Counted from the first letter of the stretch, positions 7,847 through 16,951 are shown. The stretch: 37,118 nucleotides of DNA from a marine gamma proteobacterium HTCC2089 (GCA_905182905.1 CAJJDH010000027.1:1-37118); one strand, 5' to 3'. The notes: generated by a model not told the origin, from the letters alone. Numbers and translations are program-made.

Positions 7847-8185
7847 ATGGCGGTGCGCTTTGATAAACCTTGGATTGCTATAGCTGACGGGCTATCGCAG
7901 TTACGCGGCCAAATGGGTGTTTTTCAGTTGGCAGGCGAGGCTCAACAGGTAATTTTTGTTGGTTATGCCGGCGGTCTAAGCCTGCATGGATTAAAGGGCG
8001 AAGTTAACCAAGCGATCAAGGATTATTCCCACGCTAAATTTTTGCGCTATGAAATTACGACCAGTTACCTGAGTCGTTATAAAGAAATATTGATGGTCCA
8101 CAAGGCTGACTTCGGTGAGTTGCCAGAGCATTCGCCTGAAGTGAAGTTGGGACGATTAAGCCCAGCAGGGTCACCGGCGAGTTAG
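7847..8185 (+). CDS. Small protein of unknown function, GIY-YIG-like
   Basis: A 112-residue soluble protein without signal or membrane segment. It starts 4 bases after the ThDP gene's stop, with an AGG in the previous gene's last codons, so the two are translationally linked. Residues about 20-95 read as GVFQLAG..VIFVGYAGG...LHGLKGEV..., then RYEITTSYLSRYKEILMVHK. The GVFQL...VIFVGYAGG pattern resembles the GVYxL...VLYVGKAGG strand pair of GIY-YIG folds, and the R-Y-E...Y-L-S-R-x-x-E tail looks like a conserved helix. Key catalytic tyrosine of GIY is replaced by Phe/Gln here, so nuclease activity is doubtful. I do not recognise a characterised homologue. Its fixed place between a ThDP enzyme and an acyl-CoA dehydrogenase suggests a helper role, which is inference. 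Confidence 0.7.
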   Translation: MAVRFDKPWIAIADGLSQLRGQMGVFQLAGEAQQVIFVGYAGGLSLHGLKGEVNQAIKDYSHAKFLRYEITTSYLSRYKEILMVHKADFGELPEHSPEVKLGRLSPAGSPAS

Positions 8186-8213
8186 CAGGTGCATAATTAG
8201 GGAGTATGGCGAG

Positions 8214-9380
8214 ATGGATTTGAATCTCACAGAAGAGCAGGATCTGATTATCGGCATGGTTCGCCGCTTTGTGCGCGAAGAGATCTTACCTTTAGAAATG
8301 TACTTAGATCCCGATGCGGATGAGCTGCCAGAGACTGAACGCTTACGCCTTATTGAAAAAACTAAGGCTATGGGTTTGTACGGGCTTGATATTCCTCCTG
8401 AATATGGAGGGCCGGATATTGATTTAGTCACCCGTACACTGTTGGCTGTTGAAATGTCTCAGCATCGGGCGGGGCTATACGCACCCTGTTACGGCACCTT
8501 TGGTGGCGCGGGTTTAGCTCAACTATTTGAGGCCACTGATGCCCAAAAAGAAAAATACCTGTATCCGACCTTACGGGGAGAAAAGCGTGGGTTTTTTGGT
8601 TTGTCTGAACCTTCAGGCGGTTCGGACCCTGCACGTGCTATTCAAACCAAGGCTGTGCAAGATGGCGATGATTGGGTCATAAACGGCGGCAAACTGTGGA
8701 TAAGTAGCGCAGATAAGGCGGACTTTGGTTTGGTCTTTGCGCGTACAGACGCCGACAAAGGGCGCAATGGAGTGACCTGTTTTATTGTTGATACAGATGC
8801 GCCAGGGTTCCATGTAAGACGCATTGTGCATACGCTTCGCTCCGCGCATTACGCTACAGAGTTACAGTTTGAAGATCTGCGCGTGCCGAAGGAAAATATT
8901 TTGGGTGGTCTTAATAAAGGCTTCGCTATAGCTAACGATAGACTTACGCGACAGCGTATTCCCTATGCGGCAGGCTGTATTGGTGTTGCTATTAAAGCTC
9001 AGGAAATGGCTTTGGAGTACGTGCCTCAAAGAGAAACTTTTGGCGCGCCACTATCTACCAGACAATCTATTCAGTGGATGTTGGTAGACAACGATATGGA
9101 CATTAAGCAATCCCTTTGGATTACCTTAGAAGCTGCCCATAAAGCCCAGCAAGGCGAAGAGTTTCGTAAGGAAGCTGCAATGGCTAAGCTTGCTGCTACC
9201 GAGGCTGGCGGCCGTGTTGTGGACCGCTGCATGCAAATGTATGGTGGGTTGGGTGTCGCGAAAGATCTGCCTTTCGAGCGTTGGTTTCGAGAGATGCGTA
9301 TTCGTCGTATCGGCGAGGGACCTAGCGAAGTGCAACGCCACGTAATCGCTAGAGAACTATTGGGCTCGTCACTACGCTAA
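8214..9380 (+). CDS. Acyl-CoA dehydrogenase
   Basis: A 388-residue FAD enzyme that introduces a 2,3 double bond into an acyl-CoA. The N-terminal helical domain starts MDLNLTEEQDLI. FAD/substrate motif GFFGLSEPSGGSDPA is at about residue 125, the middle beta-domain at 150-230, and the FAD-contacting RETFGAPLSTRQ at about 275. The expected catalytic base is Glu368 in RIGEGPSEVQRHVIAREL. All expected motifs are intact and the length is normal. GGAG lies before the ATG, 28 bases after the small GIY-YIG-like gene. It closes the catabolic block and is followed by a hairpin terminator. Chain length or ring preference cannot be read from sequence; Pro in GEGPSEV suggests a branched or cyclic acyl substrate family, weakly. 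Confidence 0.92.
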   Translation: MDLNLTEEQDLIIGMVRRFVREEILPLEMYLDPDADELPETERLRLIEKTKAMGLYGLDIPPEYGGPDIDLVTRTLLAVEMSQHRAGLYAPCYGTFGGAGLAQLFEATDAQKEKYLYPTLRGEKRGFFGLSEPSGGSDPARAIQTKAVQDGDDWVINGGKLWISSADKADFGLVFARTDADKGRNGVTCFIVDTDAPGFHVRRIVHTLRSAHYATELQFEDLRVPKENILGGLNKGFAIANDRLTRQRIPYAAGCIGVAIKAQEMALEYVPQRETFGAPLSTRQSIQWMLVDNDMDIKQSLWITLEAAHKAQQGEEFRKEAAMAKLAATEAGGRVVDRCMQMYGGLGVAKDLPFERWFREMRIRRIGEGPSEVQRHVIARELLGSSLR

Positions 9381-9387
9381 CCAGTGA

Positions 9388-9410
9388 ACCCTGTTCCGGC
9401 AGAACAGGGT
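9388..9410. terminator. Hairpin terminator between convergent genes
   Basis: ACCCTGTTC and GAACAGGGT form a perfect 9-bp stem with a 5-base loop (CGGCA), 8 bases after the acyl-CoA dehydrogenase stop. The following GTTGTGTGGT is only a loose U tract. It lies 28 bases from the end of the convergent minus-strand gene and may serve both. Confidence 0.55.
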
Positions 9411-9437
9411 GTTGTGTGGTCGGTTTATAAGCCTCGA

Positions 9438-10646
9438 TTATTGGGCGGCGAGCGTTGGGTTGTAGCGCACCAAGTAGACTGCGCCTGCCGTATCATCTGA
9501 GATCAGCAGGTGACCTTCCTCAGTTTGGAGTACGTCATTCGGTCGCCCCCATGCTTCTTCACCTATCAGCCACCCATGTATAAATGGTTCATACACAGTT
9601 TCGCCTTCGGCGTTCGTCGTCATCACCGTCAGTTGATAGCCCACCTTAGAACTCCTATTCCACGAACCACGCTCGGCGACGAAAAGTGCGTTTTTGTACT
9701 GGCTAGGGAATTTGTTGCCTGTATAAAAAGTCATTCCGATGGGTGCAGAGTGCGCTTGGATGCGCACAGCAGCAGGCAGAAAATCATGTCTGGACGCTTC
9801 TTCGTGATCGCCGAACTTTGGGTCTTTGATTATGCCGGGAGCAAGGCTTGCATTATTGGAATGGACAAAAGGGTAGCCAAAGTGAAGGGCTTTAGTGTTG
9901 TTCGCTGGAATGACATTCAATTCATCCGCTGGAATATCGTCGCCCAAAATATCTCGACCATTATTGCTTACCCATAAGTCTTTGCTTTGCGGGTGCCATG
10001 CAAAGCCGACAACGTTTCGTAATCCCTCAGCGATAATTTCTGTAGCGCCGGTTGTTGGGTCCATACGTAACATTGTGGCAAAGCGTTTGTCTTTAGACAG
10101 GCAAACGTTGCAAGGCGCGCCGACTGGTACGTAAAGCATGCCATCTTCACCAAACTTTATGTATTTCCAACCGTGATGAGCTTTTGTTGGCAGTGTATCT
10201 GTTACTACGTCGAATTCTGGGTTGGTCTTTAGCTTGCTTTCGATCTCGTTGACCCGGAGTACTTTGGACACCGCGGCAATATACAAATCGCCATCTTTGA
10301 TCGTTAATCCGCTGGGTTCGTTCAAATTGTCAAATAGAGTGATGACTTTGGGATTTGCTGCCGTAAGTGCATTGGGTACCGCGTAGACATTGCCCGACTT
10401 GCGCGTGCCAACAATAAGCGTGCCATTTTTTGTAAGTGCAAGCTGCCTTGCCTTGGGCACAGAAAACGGCAGTTTGGTAATACTAAAGCCAGGTGGTGTG
10501 GTGAGTCTGGGGTCGGCTTGTACGCTAGCTACAATGCCAGCTAAAGCCAATAGGACTGATGCCATTGCGGTTAAGGTTGAACGGGCTATTCGTCTACTGA
10601 GATTGAGCCGCGATGTATAATTTTGCTTAAGTGTTGTTTTTTTCAT
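9438..10646 (-). CDS. Periplasmic PQQ-dependent sugar dehydrogenase (sorbosone/glucose dehydrogenase family)
   Basis: A 402-residue secreted beta-propeller. A signal peptide is clear: MKKTTLKQ, a basic stretch to about residue 24, then a hydrophobic core and the ASVQA cleavage site near residue 44. The mature part has the glucose/sorbosone dehydrogenase pattern: PPGFSI, LNEPSGLTIKDGDLYIA, HHGWKYIKFGEDGMLYVPVGAPCN (about 155-180), EIIAEGLRNVVGFAWHP, HSAPIGMTFYTG, AERGSWNRS and a closing EGHLLISDDTAGAVYLVRY. The family oxidises sugars or aldehydes with PQQ; some members act as alternative lactonases or have no known substrate. No pqq biosynthesis genes are in view. C-x2-C in APCNVC may form a disulfide. 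It stands alone, convergent with the catabolic block and divergent from dinG. Confidence 0.83.
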   Translation of the reverse strand: MKKTTLKQNYTSRLNLSRRIARSTLTAMASVLLALAGIVASVQADPRLTTPPGFSITKLPFSVPKARQLALTKNGTLIVGTRKSGNVYAVPNALTAANPKVITLFDNLNEPSGLTIKDGDLYIAAVSKVLRVNEIESKLKTNPEFDVVTDTLPTKAHHGWKYIKFGEDGMLYVPVGAPCNVCLSKDKRFATMLRMDPTTGATEIIAEGLRNVVGFAWHPQSKDLWVSNNGRDILGDDIPADELNVIPANNTKALHFGYPFVHSNNASLAPGIIKDPKFGDHEEASRHDFLPAAVRIQAHSAPIGMTFYTGNKFPSQYKNALFVAERGSWNRSSKVGYQLTVMTTNAEGETVYEPFIHGWLIGEEAWGRPNDVLQTEEGHLLISDDTAGAVYLVRYNPTLAAQ

Positions 10647-10773
10647 CGCCGCACATTCTCACACTCCCAGTGACTATTCAATGTCGCCGCGCCCATACAT
10701 TCTAATTCGTTATTAGTGGAAATTTCTTACCTATCTGCTTGGTTTACGCTGCGCTTTCCCGCACAGTGCGTGC

Positions 10774-12846
10774 ATGCCCTCAGCCCTTACCGACAAAGTT
10801 AAAGATACAATCCAAACTGCCTACCGTACTTGGTTGGAATCTCGAGATTTCAAGCCACGGCGCGGTCAGCGGGAAATGATTGCGCAGATTGCCCGCACCT
10901 TAGCGGGTGACGGCGATCGTGTCACCGTGGTGGAAGCGGGCACCGGTACTGGTAAAACGGCGGCATATTGTTTGGCGGCTATTCCGGTGGCGCAAAGCTT
11001 AGGTAAGACTGTAGTGCTCAGCACGGCGACGGTAGCATTACAAGAACAAGTAGTACTGCAAGACTTGCCTGATATTAAGGAACGCGCTGGCCTGTCCTTT
11101 AGCCTGAGTTTAGCTAAGGGCCGCGGGCGTTATGTTTGCTTAAAGCGCCTTGATGATCATTTGAAGTACCAAGAGCAGCAAGCTATTCCTATTTTTGATG
11201 TGTCGGATGAAGACCATACGGTGCTCTATCAAGAAATGCTCAGCCGTTATGGGCAGGGTGCTTGGGATGGCGAGTTCGACAGCTGGCCGGAGTCAATGGC
11301 TGATGGTGCTTGGTCTACTGTGACCACAGATCATCGCGGTTGTAGTAACAACCGCTGTTCTTTTTTTAAACAGTGCCCATTCTTTAGAGCTCGCGGTAAT
11401 TTGGAAGGCTCAGATGTCATTGTTGCAAATCACGACCTAGTACTTTCGGACCTAGCCTTGGGCGGTGGCGCTGTTTTACCTGCGCCCGAAGACTGTATTT
11501 ATGTGCTCGATGAAGCACACCATATTGCCGACAAAACGCAGAATCATTTTTCCACCAGTGCGCGCATAAATAGCACTCACCAATGGCTCGATAATGTTAA
11601 TAATATTCTCAGTTCGCTGACCCAACGTTTTTCTCGTCCACACAATTTACTCGCCCTAGCCACTAGTGTTGCGGGTGAAACAGTGGCCCTACAATCTATG
11701 TTCGAGGCGCTCTCTGCCGGTCTTAACATTATGCCCTTCGAGGCAAAAGACGATGATCGAGAGATTTACAGATTTCCCTTGGGGGAGGTGCCTGAGACAT
11801 TGATGGACCTTTCACTCGCCACATTACCTTCCATGAATAAGCTTTGTGATGATCTGGAACGAGTGCACGAGCTCTTACAGGAAGCTGTAGCCGGTAATTT
11901 AGATTGGGAAAAGGCTTTCGAGGCAGAGGATTGGCTGCTACCCGTTGGACAGCTACAAAGTAGAGCTTTAGCAACCAAGGCCTTGTTAGAAGATTATGCC
12001 AGTGGCGCTAAGCAACAGCGGCGTTATGCGCGCTGGCTGAATAGAAACTCTTACGATGTAGAAATGGTCAGTGCACCCATTGAGCCAGGGCATATTCTTC
12101 AAGATGTATTGTGGCAGCGTTGCTACGGTGCAGTGTGCACGTCAGCGACAATTACAGCACTGGGCCGGTTTGATCGCTTTATTGAGCGTGTTGGTCTGAA
12201 TGAAGGTGTACCAACACTGGTCATTGCCAGTCCCTTTAACTACCCTGAAATTGCTACCTTTCATGTGCCCAGCATGCACTCAGATCCTCGAGATTTTGAA
12301 GCCCACAGTGCTGAAATTACCGAATTATTGCCGGACCTTTTGAAGCGAGAAGAATCAGCCTTGGTACTGTTTACCTCGTGGCGGCAGTTGAATGCTGTTG
12401 TTAAGGCCTTGCCCTCCAAACTCTCCGAGAGCTTGCTAGTTCAAGGGGACGGCAGCAAACAAGCTCTTATTGTGGAGCACAAGCGCCGTATCGACGCTAA
12501 AGAGGGCTCTTGTCTTTTCGGTCTTGCTAGTTTTTCTGAGGGGTTAGATTTACCGGGCGCCTATTGTCGTCATGTAATCATTGTGAAGCTACCCTTTGCA
12601 GTGCCTGATGATCCCATAGACCAAGCCATTGCTGAGTGGGCTGAAGCTCGGGGGCGCAATGCGTTTTACGAGATTTCTGTACCGGACGCGGCGCTGAAGT
12701 TAGTGCAAGCGTGCGGTCGCTTAATCCGCCATGAAAAAGACTTTGGCACTATTACCATGCTCGACAAACGCATTGTTACCCAGCGTTATGGCAGAGCACT
12801 AATAGAATCATTGCCTCCTTTCAGGTTAGATTTGCCCGCAAACTAG
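10774..12846 (+). CDS. dinG: ATP-dependent DNA helicase DinG
   Basis: A 690-residue XPD-like superfamily 2 helicase, close to the usual 700-715. Walker A is AGTGTGKT at residues 55-62, Walker B/DEAH box VLDEAHHIAD at about 245. Four iron-sulfur cysteines are visible: one in GRYVC (about 122) and three in GCSNNRCSFFKQC (about 190-205), the 4Fe-4S pattern of DinG. C-terminal helicase motifs include TSATI, LFTSWRQL, FGLASFSEGLDLPG and QACGRLIRHEKDFG (motif VI). DinG unwinds 5'-3' and removes R-loops and other structures during replication stress. In E. coli it is in the LexA regulon, but I see no CTGT-N8-ACAG in the 127 bases upstream here. It is monocistronic and convergent with the M16 protease. 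Confidence 0.93.
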   Translation: MPSALTDKVKDTIQTAYRTWLESRDFKPRRGQREMIAQIARTLAGDGDRVTVVEAGTGTGKTAAYCLAAIPVAQSLGKTVVLSTATVALQEQVVLQDLPDIKERAGLSFSLSLAKGRGRYVCLKRLDDHLKYQEQQAIPIFDVSDEDHTVLYQEMLSRYGQGAWDGEFDSWPESMADGAWSTVTTDHRGCSNNRCSFFKQCPFFRARGNLEGSDVIVANHDLVLSDLALGGGAVLPAPEDCIYVLDEAHHIADKTQNHFSTSARINSTHQWLDNVNNILSSLTQRFSRPHNLLALATSVAGETVALQSMFEALSAGLNIMPFEAKDDDREIYRFPLGEVPETLMDLSLATLPSMNKLCDDLERVHELLQEAVAGNLDWEKAFEAEDWLLPVGQLQSRALATKALLEDYASGAKQQRRYARWLNRNSYDVEMVSAPIEPGHILQDVLWQRCYGAVCTSATITALGRFDRFIERVGLNEGVPTLVIASPFNYPEIATFHVPSMHSDPRDFEAHSAEITELLPDLLKREESALVLFTSWRQLNAVVKALPSKLSESLLVQGDGSKQALIVEHKRRIDAKEGSCLFGLASFSEGLDLPGAYCRHVIIVKLPFAVPDDPIDQAIAEWAEARGRNAFYEISVPDAALKLVQACGRLIRHEKDFGTITMLDKRIVTQRYGRALIESLPPFRLDLPAN

Positions 12847-12913
12847 CTGCGATATCATCAGTGCTCCGCGACTAGAGTCGTTAGAGCAAGGCTTAGATTA
12901 ACCGATTGCCTTT

Positions 12914-15730
12914 TCAGGGCTTTTTCAGCGCTAGGGTATCTTCAAGCAACCGACCCTTGTTAGGCGCTTGGCCAAATTTCCCCGGGCTGAAGATGATTAT
13001 TCTATTGCCCTTTAAGCGCTTTAGAATATCTTGCATAAACTCGCCCATTTGGTCTTTGCTGAGTTGTTCAACAGCGGCGGCAATTTGCTCGTTAGTGTCG
13101 AAGTCGTAGTTCTCATCTTGCAGATTTTGCCAATACTTTTGGCTGCGCTGAGCTAGGTTTTTATCAGACTCGGTGAGTCTGCTGATCAGTCCAGATTTTT
13201 GTTGGGCAAATTCTTCATCGCTAAGATCTTGCCAGCTATCGACGTAGTTTTGCATAAACGTCAGCGTAGTTTGTTCCAGATCTTTAACGCCTGCTTTAGG
13301 CGATTGCACAAGAAAAAGGTTGCCGCTGCGCGTGTTGAGTCGGCGTACACCGGCGCTAACAACGTAGCCTAGTTGTTGGTCGGTGCGTAAGCTAGAGAAA
13401 TAGGCTGAGCGCAGAATCTGTCCGGCTAATCCGCTTTTTGCTCTGCTGGCAAAGCTGGCATCTTTGTCTTGAACATAAATTAGTAGAGCCGCATCGTTGT
13501 GGTCTACATTCATATTCAATAGAAGTGGTTCTGTTATGTCAGCAACTGTGGATTTTTCCTTGTTAACAGCAGCCATAGGCAAGGTCTTCTTTAACAAATT
13601 CTCTAGGGCTTGGGCATCTTTTGTCGATACATTACCATGTAGCCCGGCTATAACCGCCATTTTTGCAAGTTTGTTTTGCCGCCAAGTTTTCAGTTCCCCA
13701 AGCTTCAAGGGTAACAGTGCATCAGCTAAGGCTGCAGGTGACCAGCTAGAGGAAATAAGTAAAGTACTTAATGCGCTCAGAGTCTGGGTATAGGGTTTGT
13801 CCTTTGCCGCATTGCGTAAATCTTTAATCAAACCTCGCTTAAAGGTAGAAAAGCGCTCGTCAGTTAATTCAGCATGTAAAAGTTGCTCTATGACCGTCGC
13901 AAGTAAATTCATCTGCTTATCTTGATAACCGTTTAGCGAAACGGTGTAACCAGTTTCATTGCCACCAATGCTGTAACCCAGCCCAGCTAGGTATGCCGGG
14001 TAGACAGTAGTGCTGAGTGAATCGTTAACTAGTCGTCTGTAAAGTTCGGCATAGGCGGCATCTTCAAGACTGCTTAGACCATTGCTGAGTAATAGTTGTA
14101 TTCTGCTATTTGCTCGCGGTGTGCCGAATGATACGTCGGAGTCTAACCATATTTGTAAATTCGATGAGTCAGAAACTAAGCTGATGCCCTCGTCGTCTTT
14201 GGGCAGTAGATCTAAGTTGCTAGGTAAGTATGGGTTTACTGCTGGTAAATTTAGCTTGGCATCAGCAAATTCAGCTGTTTCGATTTCACCTACATTGAGG
14301 GAGTAGGGTACGCTAAACCACGGTTCCACTCGGTCTGTTTCTAATTCTGGTGCCGAAATTTCCATCATCAGGTTATCTTTGCGCAGGTAGCTTAAAGATT
14401 TAGTAATTAGCGATGCGTCAAAGCCTTCCATTAAATAGGGGGCTACGAGTAAGTCCTGTGCCGGATATTCATCTAGTCTTGGGGCCATTTGATAAACAAA
14501 ACCAACGGTAGAGCCTTTTTCTTGAAAGCGAAAATTCAGCTCAGCTACTTTGGCTTGTTCCGCGTAGATTCTTTCTTCAGGCGATTCAGCTTTGAGTAAA
14601 TCTATGTATTGAAACAACACATCAGTAATCTCGGGGATATGTAAACGACCCTCTTCAGTTAGCTCAATATTGATTGCAAGTAGGCTGTTTTGGCGGTCAA
14701 AACTCTGTGTGCCTGCAGACAGGCTTTCAATCCAGCCGCGCGCATTTAGAACGCTGTGTAAGCTGCCTTCGCCTTCATGTCCTAATAAATTGCTGATGTA
14801 TTGTTCGGGTTTAGTTTTATAAACCTCACGGGTGTTAGGCATGGGGAAGTTGTAGGCGATTTTGTATTTTTCTTTCAGCGAAATTGAGCTTAGTACTGCT
14901 GGCAATTGAGCTGGCGCGAATAACGCCTGGCTTGGGTAGCTTGGGCCTATGTCGTTATTCTTAACCTGACTGAACAAAGGTGTTACTAACGCTTCTAAGT
15001 CGGCTAAAGATTGATTAGACAAAACTACAAGGCCCATTTGATCAGCAGAATAATTTTCTGCAAAAAACTTCATAAGATCGCCGCCGACATCGCCCGCTAA
15101 TGTTTCTAGCGAACCAATAGTGAATCTATGTCCTGGGTGATCAGGGTTCAGGGCCACTTTACTGACCATGTAGCCACGCCAGCCGTCATCTTTGATTTGC
15201 ATCTGATACTCAGAGTGCACGGCATTTTTTTCGCGCTCCACATATTCTGGAGAGAGTAGTGGGTCGATAAAGAAGTGGGCGAACCTATCTAGGCCCTGGT
15301 TGAACGCGCTAGCTTGAATATCGAAAAAGTAGTTGGTGTGGTCTTGGGCAGTATAGGCGTTAGAGGAACCACCATTGCCGGTTATGTACGTTTGGAAACT
15401 GTCTACCTCGGGGTAGGTATGCGTGCCAATGAACAACATATGTTCTAAAAAGTGAGCAAGTCCCGGGCGGGCTTCTGGTTCGTGAAAACTGCCGCGATAA
15501 ACAGATAGAGCAGCGGCTGCTTTGTCTGTGCTTGGATCAGAGACCAATAACACGCGCATCTGGTTTGGTAAGACAAGATAGCGATATTCTCGGTCATCGT
15601 TTGGACTCTTACGTACTGTTAAAGCACCAGTATCTTGCTCATTAGTCGCGCTTTCTTGGGGCTGGGTGCAGCCACTAAGCACGCTTGCGATGAGGGCCGC
15701 GCAACAAATACCAAACAGTTTAGAATTCAA
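12914..15730 (-). CDS. M16 family zinc metalloprotease, pitrilysin-like lipoprotein
   Basis: An insulinase-type protease of about 938 residues that degrades peptides in the periplasm. I place the start at TTG 15730: GGAG lies 8 bases before it and the product then opens with a short lipoprotein signal (MNSKLFGICCAALIASVLSGC) with lipobox L-S-G-C21. A longer frame goes to TTG 15802 but has no ribosome site and hides the signal. The inverted zinc motif HFLEH is at about residue 95, with the third ligand in NAVHSEYQ about 75 residues on. There are four M16 repeats in the usual order: catalytic half, then inactive half, with a C-terminal LRTDQQLGYVVSAG stretch typical of pitrilysin and insulysin. 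Tethering to a membrane differs from soluble E. coli PtrA. Asp at +2 is absent (Thr), so outer-membrane sorting is expected. Confidence 0.88.
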   Translation of the reverse strand: MNSKLFGICCAALIASVLSGCTQPQESATNEQDTGALTVRKSPNDDREYRYLVLPNQMRVLLVSDPSTDKAAAALSVYRGSFHEPEARPGLAHFLEHMLFIGTHTYPEVDSFQTYITGNGGSSNAYTAQDHTNYFFDIQASAFNQGLDRFAHFFIDPLLSPEYVEREKNAVHSEYQMQIKDDGWRGYMVSKVALNPDHPGHRFTIGSLETLAGDVGGDLMKFFAENYSADQMGLVVLSNQSLADLEALVTPLFSQVKNNDIGPSYPSQALFAPAQLPAVLSSISLKEKYKIAYNFPMPNTREVYKTKPEQYISNLLGHEGEGSLHSVLNARGWIESLSAGTQSFDRQNSLLAINIELTEEGRLHIPEITDVLFQYIDLLKAESPEERIYAEQAKVAELNFRFQEKGSTVGFVYQMAPRLDEYPAQDLLVAPYLMEGFDASLITKSLSYLRKDNLMMEISAPELETDRVEPWFSVPYSLNVGEIETAEFADAKLNLPAVNPYLPSNLDLLPKDDEGISLVSDSSNLQIWLDSDVSFGTPRANSRIQLLLSNGLSSLEDAAYAELYRRLVNDSLSTTVYPAYLAGLGYSIGGNETGYTVSLNGYQDKQMNLLATVIEQLLHAELTDERFSTFKRGLIKDLRNAAKDKPYTQTLSALSTLLISSSWSPAALADALLPLKLGELKTWRQNKLAKMAVIAGLHGNVSTKDAQALENLLKKTLPMAAVNKEKSTVADITEPLLLNMNVDHNDAALLIYVQDKDASFASRAKSGLAGQILRSAYFSSLRTDQQLGYVVSAGVRRLNTRSGNLFLVQSPKAGVKDLEQTTLTFMQNYVDSWQDLSDEEFAQQKSGLISRLTESDKNLAQRSQKYWQNLQDENYDFDTNEQIAAAVEQLSKDQMGEFMQDILKRLKGNRIIIFSPGKFGQAPNKGRLLEDTLALKKP

Positions 15731-15936
15731 TTTACCAACTCCGTAATAATGTACAAAAGATGAATCAACCTTGGGTGAAGGGACATCATAATATCGAGCC
15801 AAGATTAAACCAATCTGTGTAAAGGTTTTGTATTAAGTATCAAAGTAGCGACAAAATAGACCAAGGATACGATTTTGCGGGCGAATGGCTGAAGTTTAAG
15901 CACAGCGCCGGATGCCTCGAGGGATATAGCTGCATA

Positions 15937-15971
15937 AAGGTGTAAGGTGCAAGGTACAAGGTACAAGGTAC
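15937..15971 (+). repeat. Five tandem heptads AAGGTRY
   Basis: AAGGTGT, AAGGTGC and three exact AAGGTAC copies in a row, 35 bases. They lie in the divergent promoter interval between the M16 gene (start 15730) and the glycerate kinase (start about 16009). Copy number could vary by slippage and would shift promoter spacing. GTAC sites recur every 7 bases. Confidence 0.75.
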
Positions 15972-16008
15972 TTGGCGGCGAAAGCCGAGTTTGAAGGTGG
16001 GAGTTCTA

Positions 16009-16866
16009 TTGGATTTAGCAAAATTACAGGCCTCTATAGACGCTGTCGACCGGGCCAATCAAACGATCTTTCAAGATTGGCAACTGATCAGCCAAGCACT
16101 GGCGCCTATGGTTATTGAAAACGGCCTTCGAGTGGTGGGTATTAGCGGTAGCCAAGGTTCTGGAAAGTCGACCTTGGCGCAATACTTAGTCGAGGAGATC
16201 GTGGCGCTTGGGGTAGAGGCTGTAGCGGTTTCTTTAGATGACTTTTACCTTACAAAGCAACAGCGCCGGGAATTGGGAGAAACGGTTCATCCGTTGCTGC
16301 AGACACGTGGTGTACCCGGAACCCATGACACTCAGCTGCTGCGGCGGTGTCTTGACTCGATCACTGCGGCTCCAGTTGATGTGGCGAATAAGTCGCCAGT
16401 AGAATTTACGCTGCCAAGTTTCGATAAAGGACTGGATGACAGGGCTGGATTCGCCCGGGTGCAAGCTAGTGTATTGATCATAGAGGGGTGGTGTGTTGGG
16501 GTTGAGGCCCAACCTGAGTCATTGTTAGAGCGCGCGATAAACTCTCTAGAGAAGGTAGAAGACAGTAGCCTGTCATGGCGGCGCTGGGTCAATCAGCAGA
16601 TTCACCAACACTATTCGCCACTATGGTCATATGTGGACTATTGGGTGCAGCTTCGAGCCCCCAGTTTCGAGCAAGTACATCAGTGGCGGGGACAGCAGGA
16701 AACACGCCTGCCAGAGCTCCAGCGTATGTCACGCGCGCAGCTAACGCGCTTTATTGAACATTACGAGCGCCTGACTCGTTGGCAGTGGCAGTCCGCCGAT
16801 TTACAGCCGGGATTGAAGGTTGCGCTTGCTGATAACCATAGCGTTAGATCAGTGGCGGTCAGTTGA
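16009..16866 (+). CDS. D-glycerate 3-kinase (P-loop kinase)
   Basis: A P-loop kinase of the phosphoribulokinase/uridine kinase-like group, matching the plant GLYK and yeast Tda10 type of glycerate 3-kinase, which makes 3-phosphoglycerate from D-glycerate. With TTG 16009 (GGGAG 5 bases upstream) it has 285 residues; an in-frame TTG at 15991 adds six. Walker A GISGSQGSGKST is at about residues 44-55, the Walker B-like SLDDFYLTKQQR at about 80, then HPLLQTRGVPGTHD, the SFDKGLDDR substrate loop, and the lid-side VLIIEGWCVG. WSYVDYWVQLRAP and the closing GLKVALADNHSV are typical of the family. It may feed photorespiration-like or glyoxylate/serine salvage. It stands alone, divergent from the M16 gene. 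Pantothenate kinase or an ATP-binding protein of unknown substrate is the alternative. Confidence 0.8.
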   Translation: MDLAKLQASIDAVDRANQTIFQDWQLISQALAPMVIENGLRVVGISGSQGSGKSTLAQYLVEEIVALGVEAVAVSLDDFYLTKQQRRELGETVHPLLQTRGVPGTHDTQLLRRCLDSITAAPVDVANKSPVEFTLPSFDKGLDDRAGFARVQASVLIIEGWCVGVEAQPESLLERAINSLEKVEDSSLSWRRWVNQQIHQHYSPLWSYVDYWVQLRAPSFEQVHQWRGQQETRLPELQRMSRAQLTRFIEHYERLTRWQWQSADLQPGLKVALADNHSVRSVAVS

Positions 16867-16951
16867 GTTTGTATTGACGGTAATCGGTCTGCGCTTAAGT
16901 GCAGTTTAGTATTTTGATCTCGCTTTTTGAATTTCCCCAATCCCGCAATGT

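Noticed and set aside
10647-10773. LexA box for dinG
   Set aside because: No CTGT-N8-ACAG or close variant in the interval.
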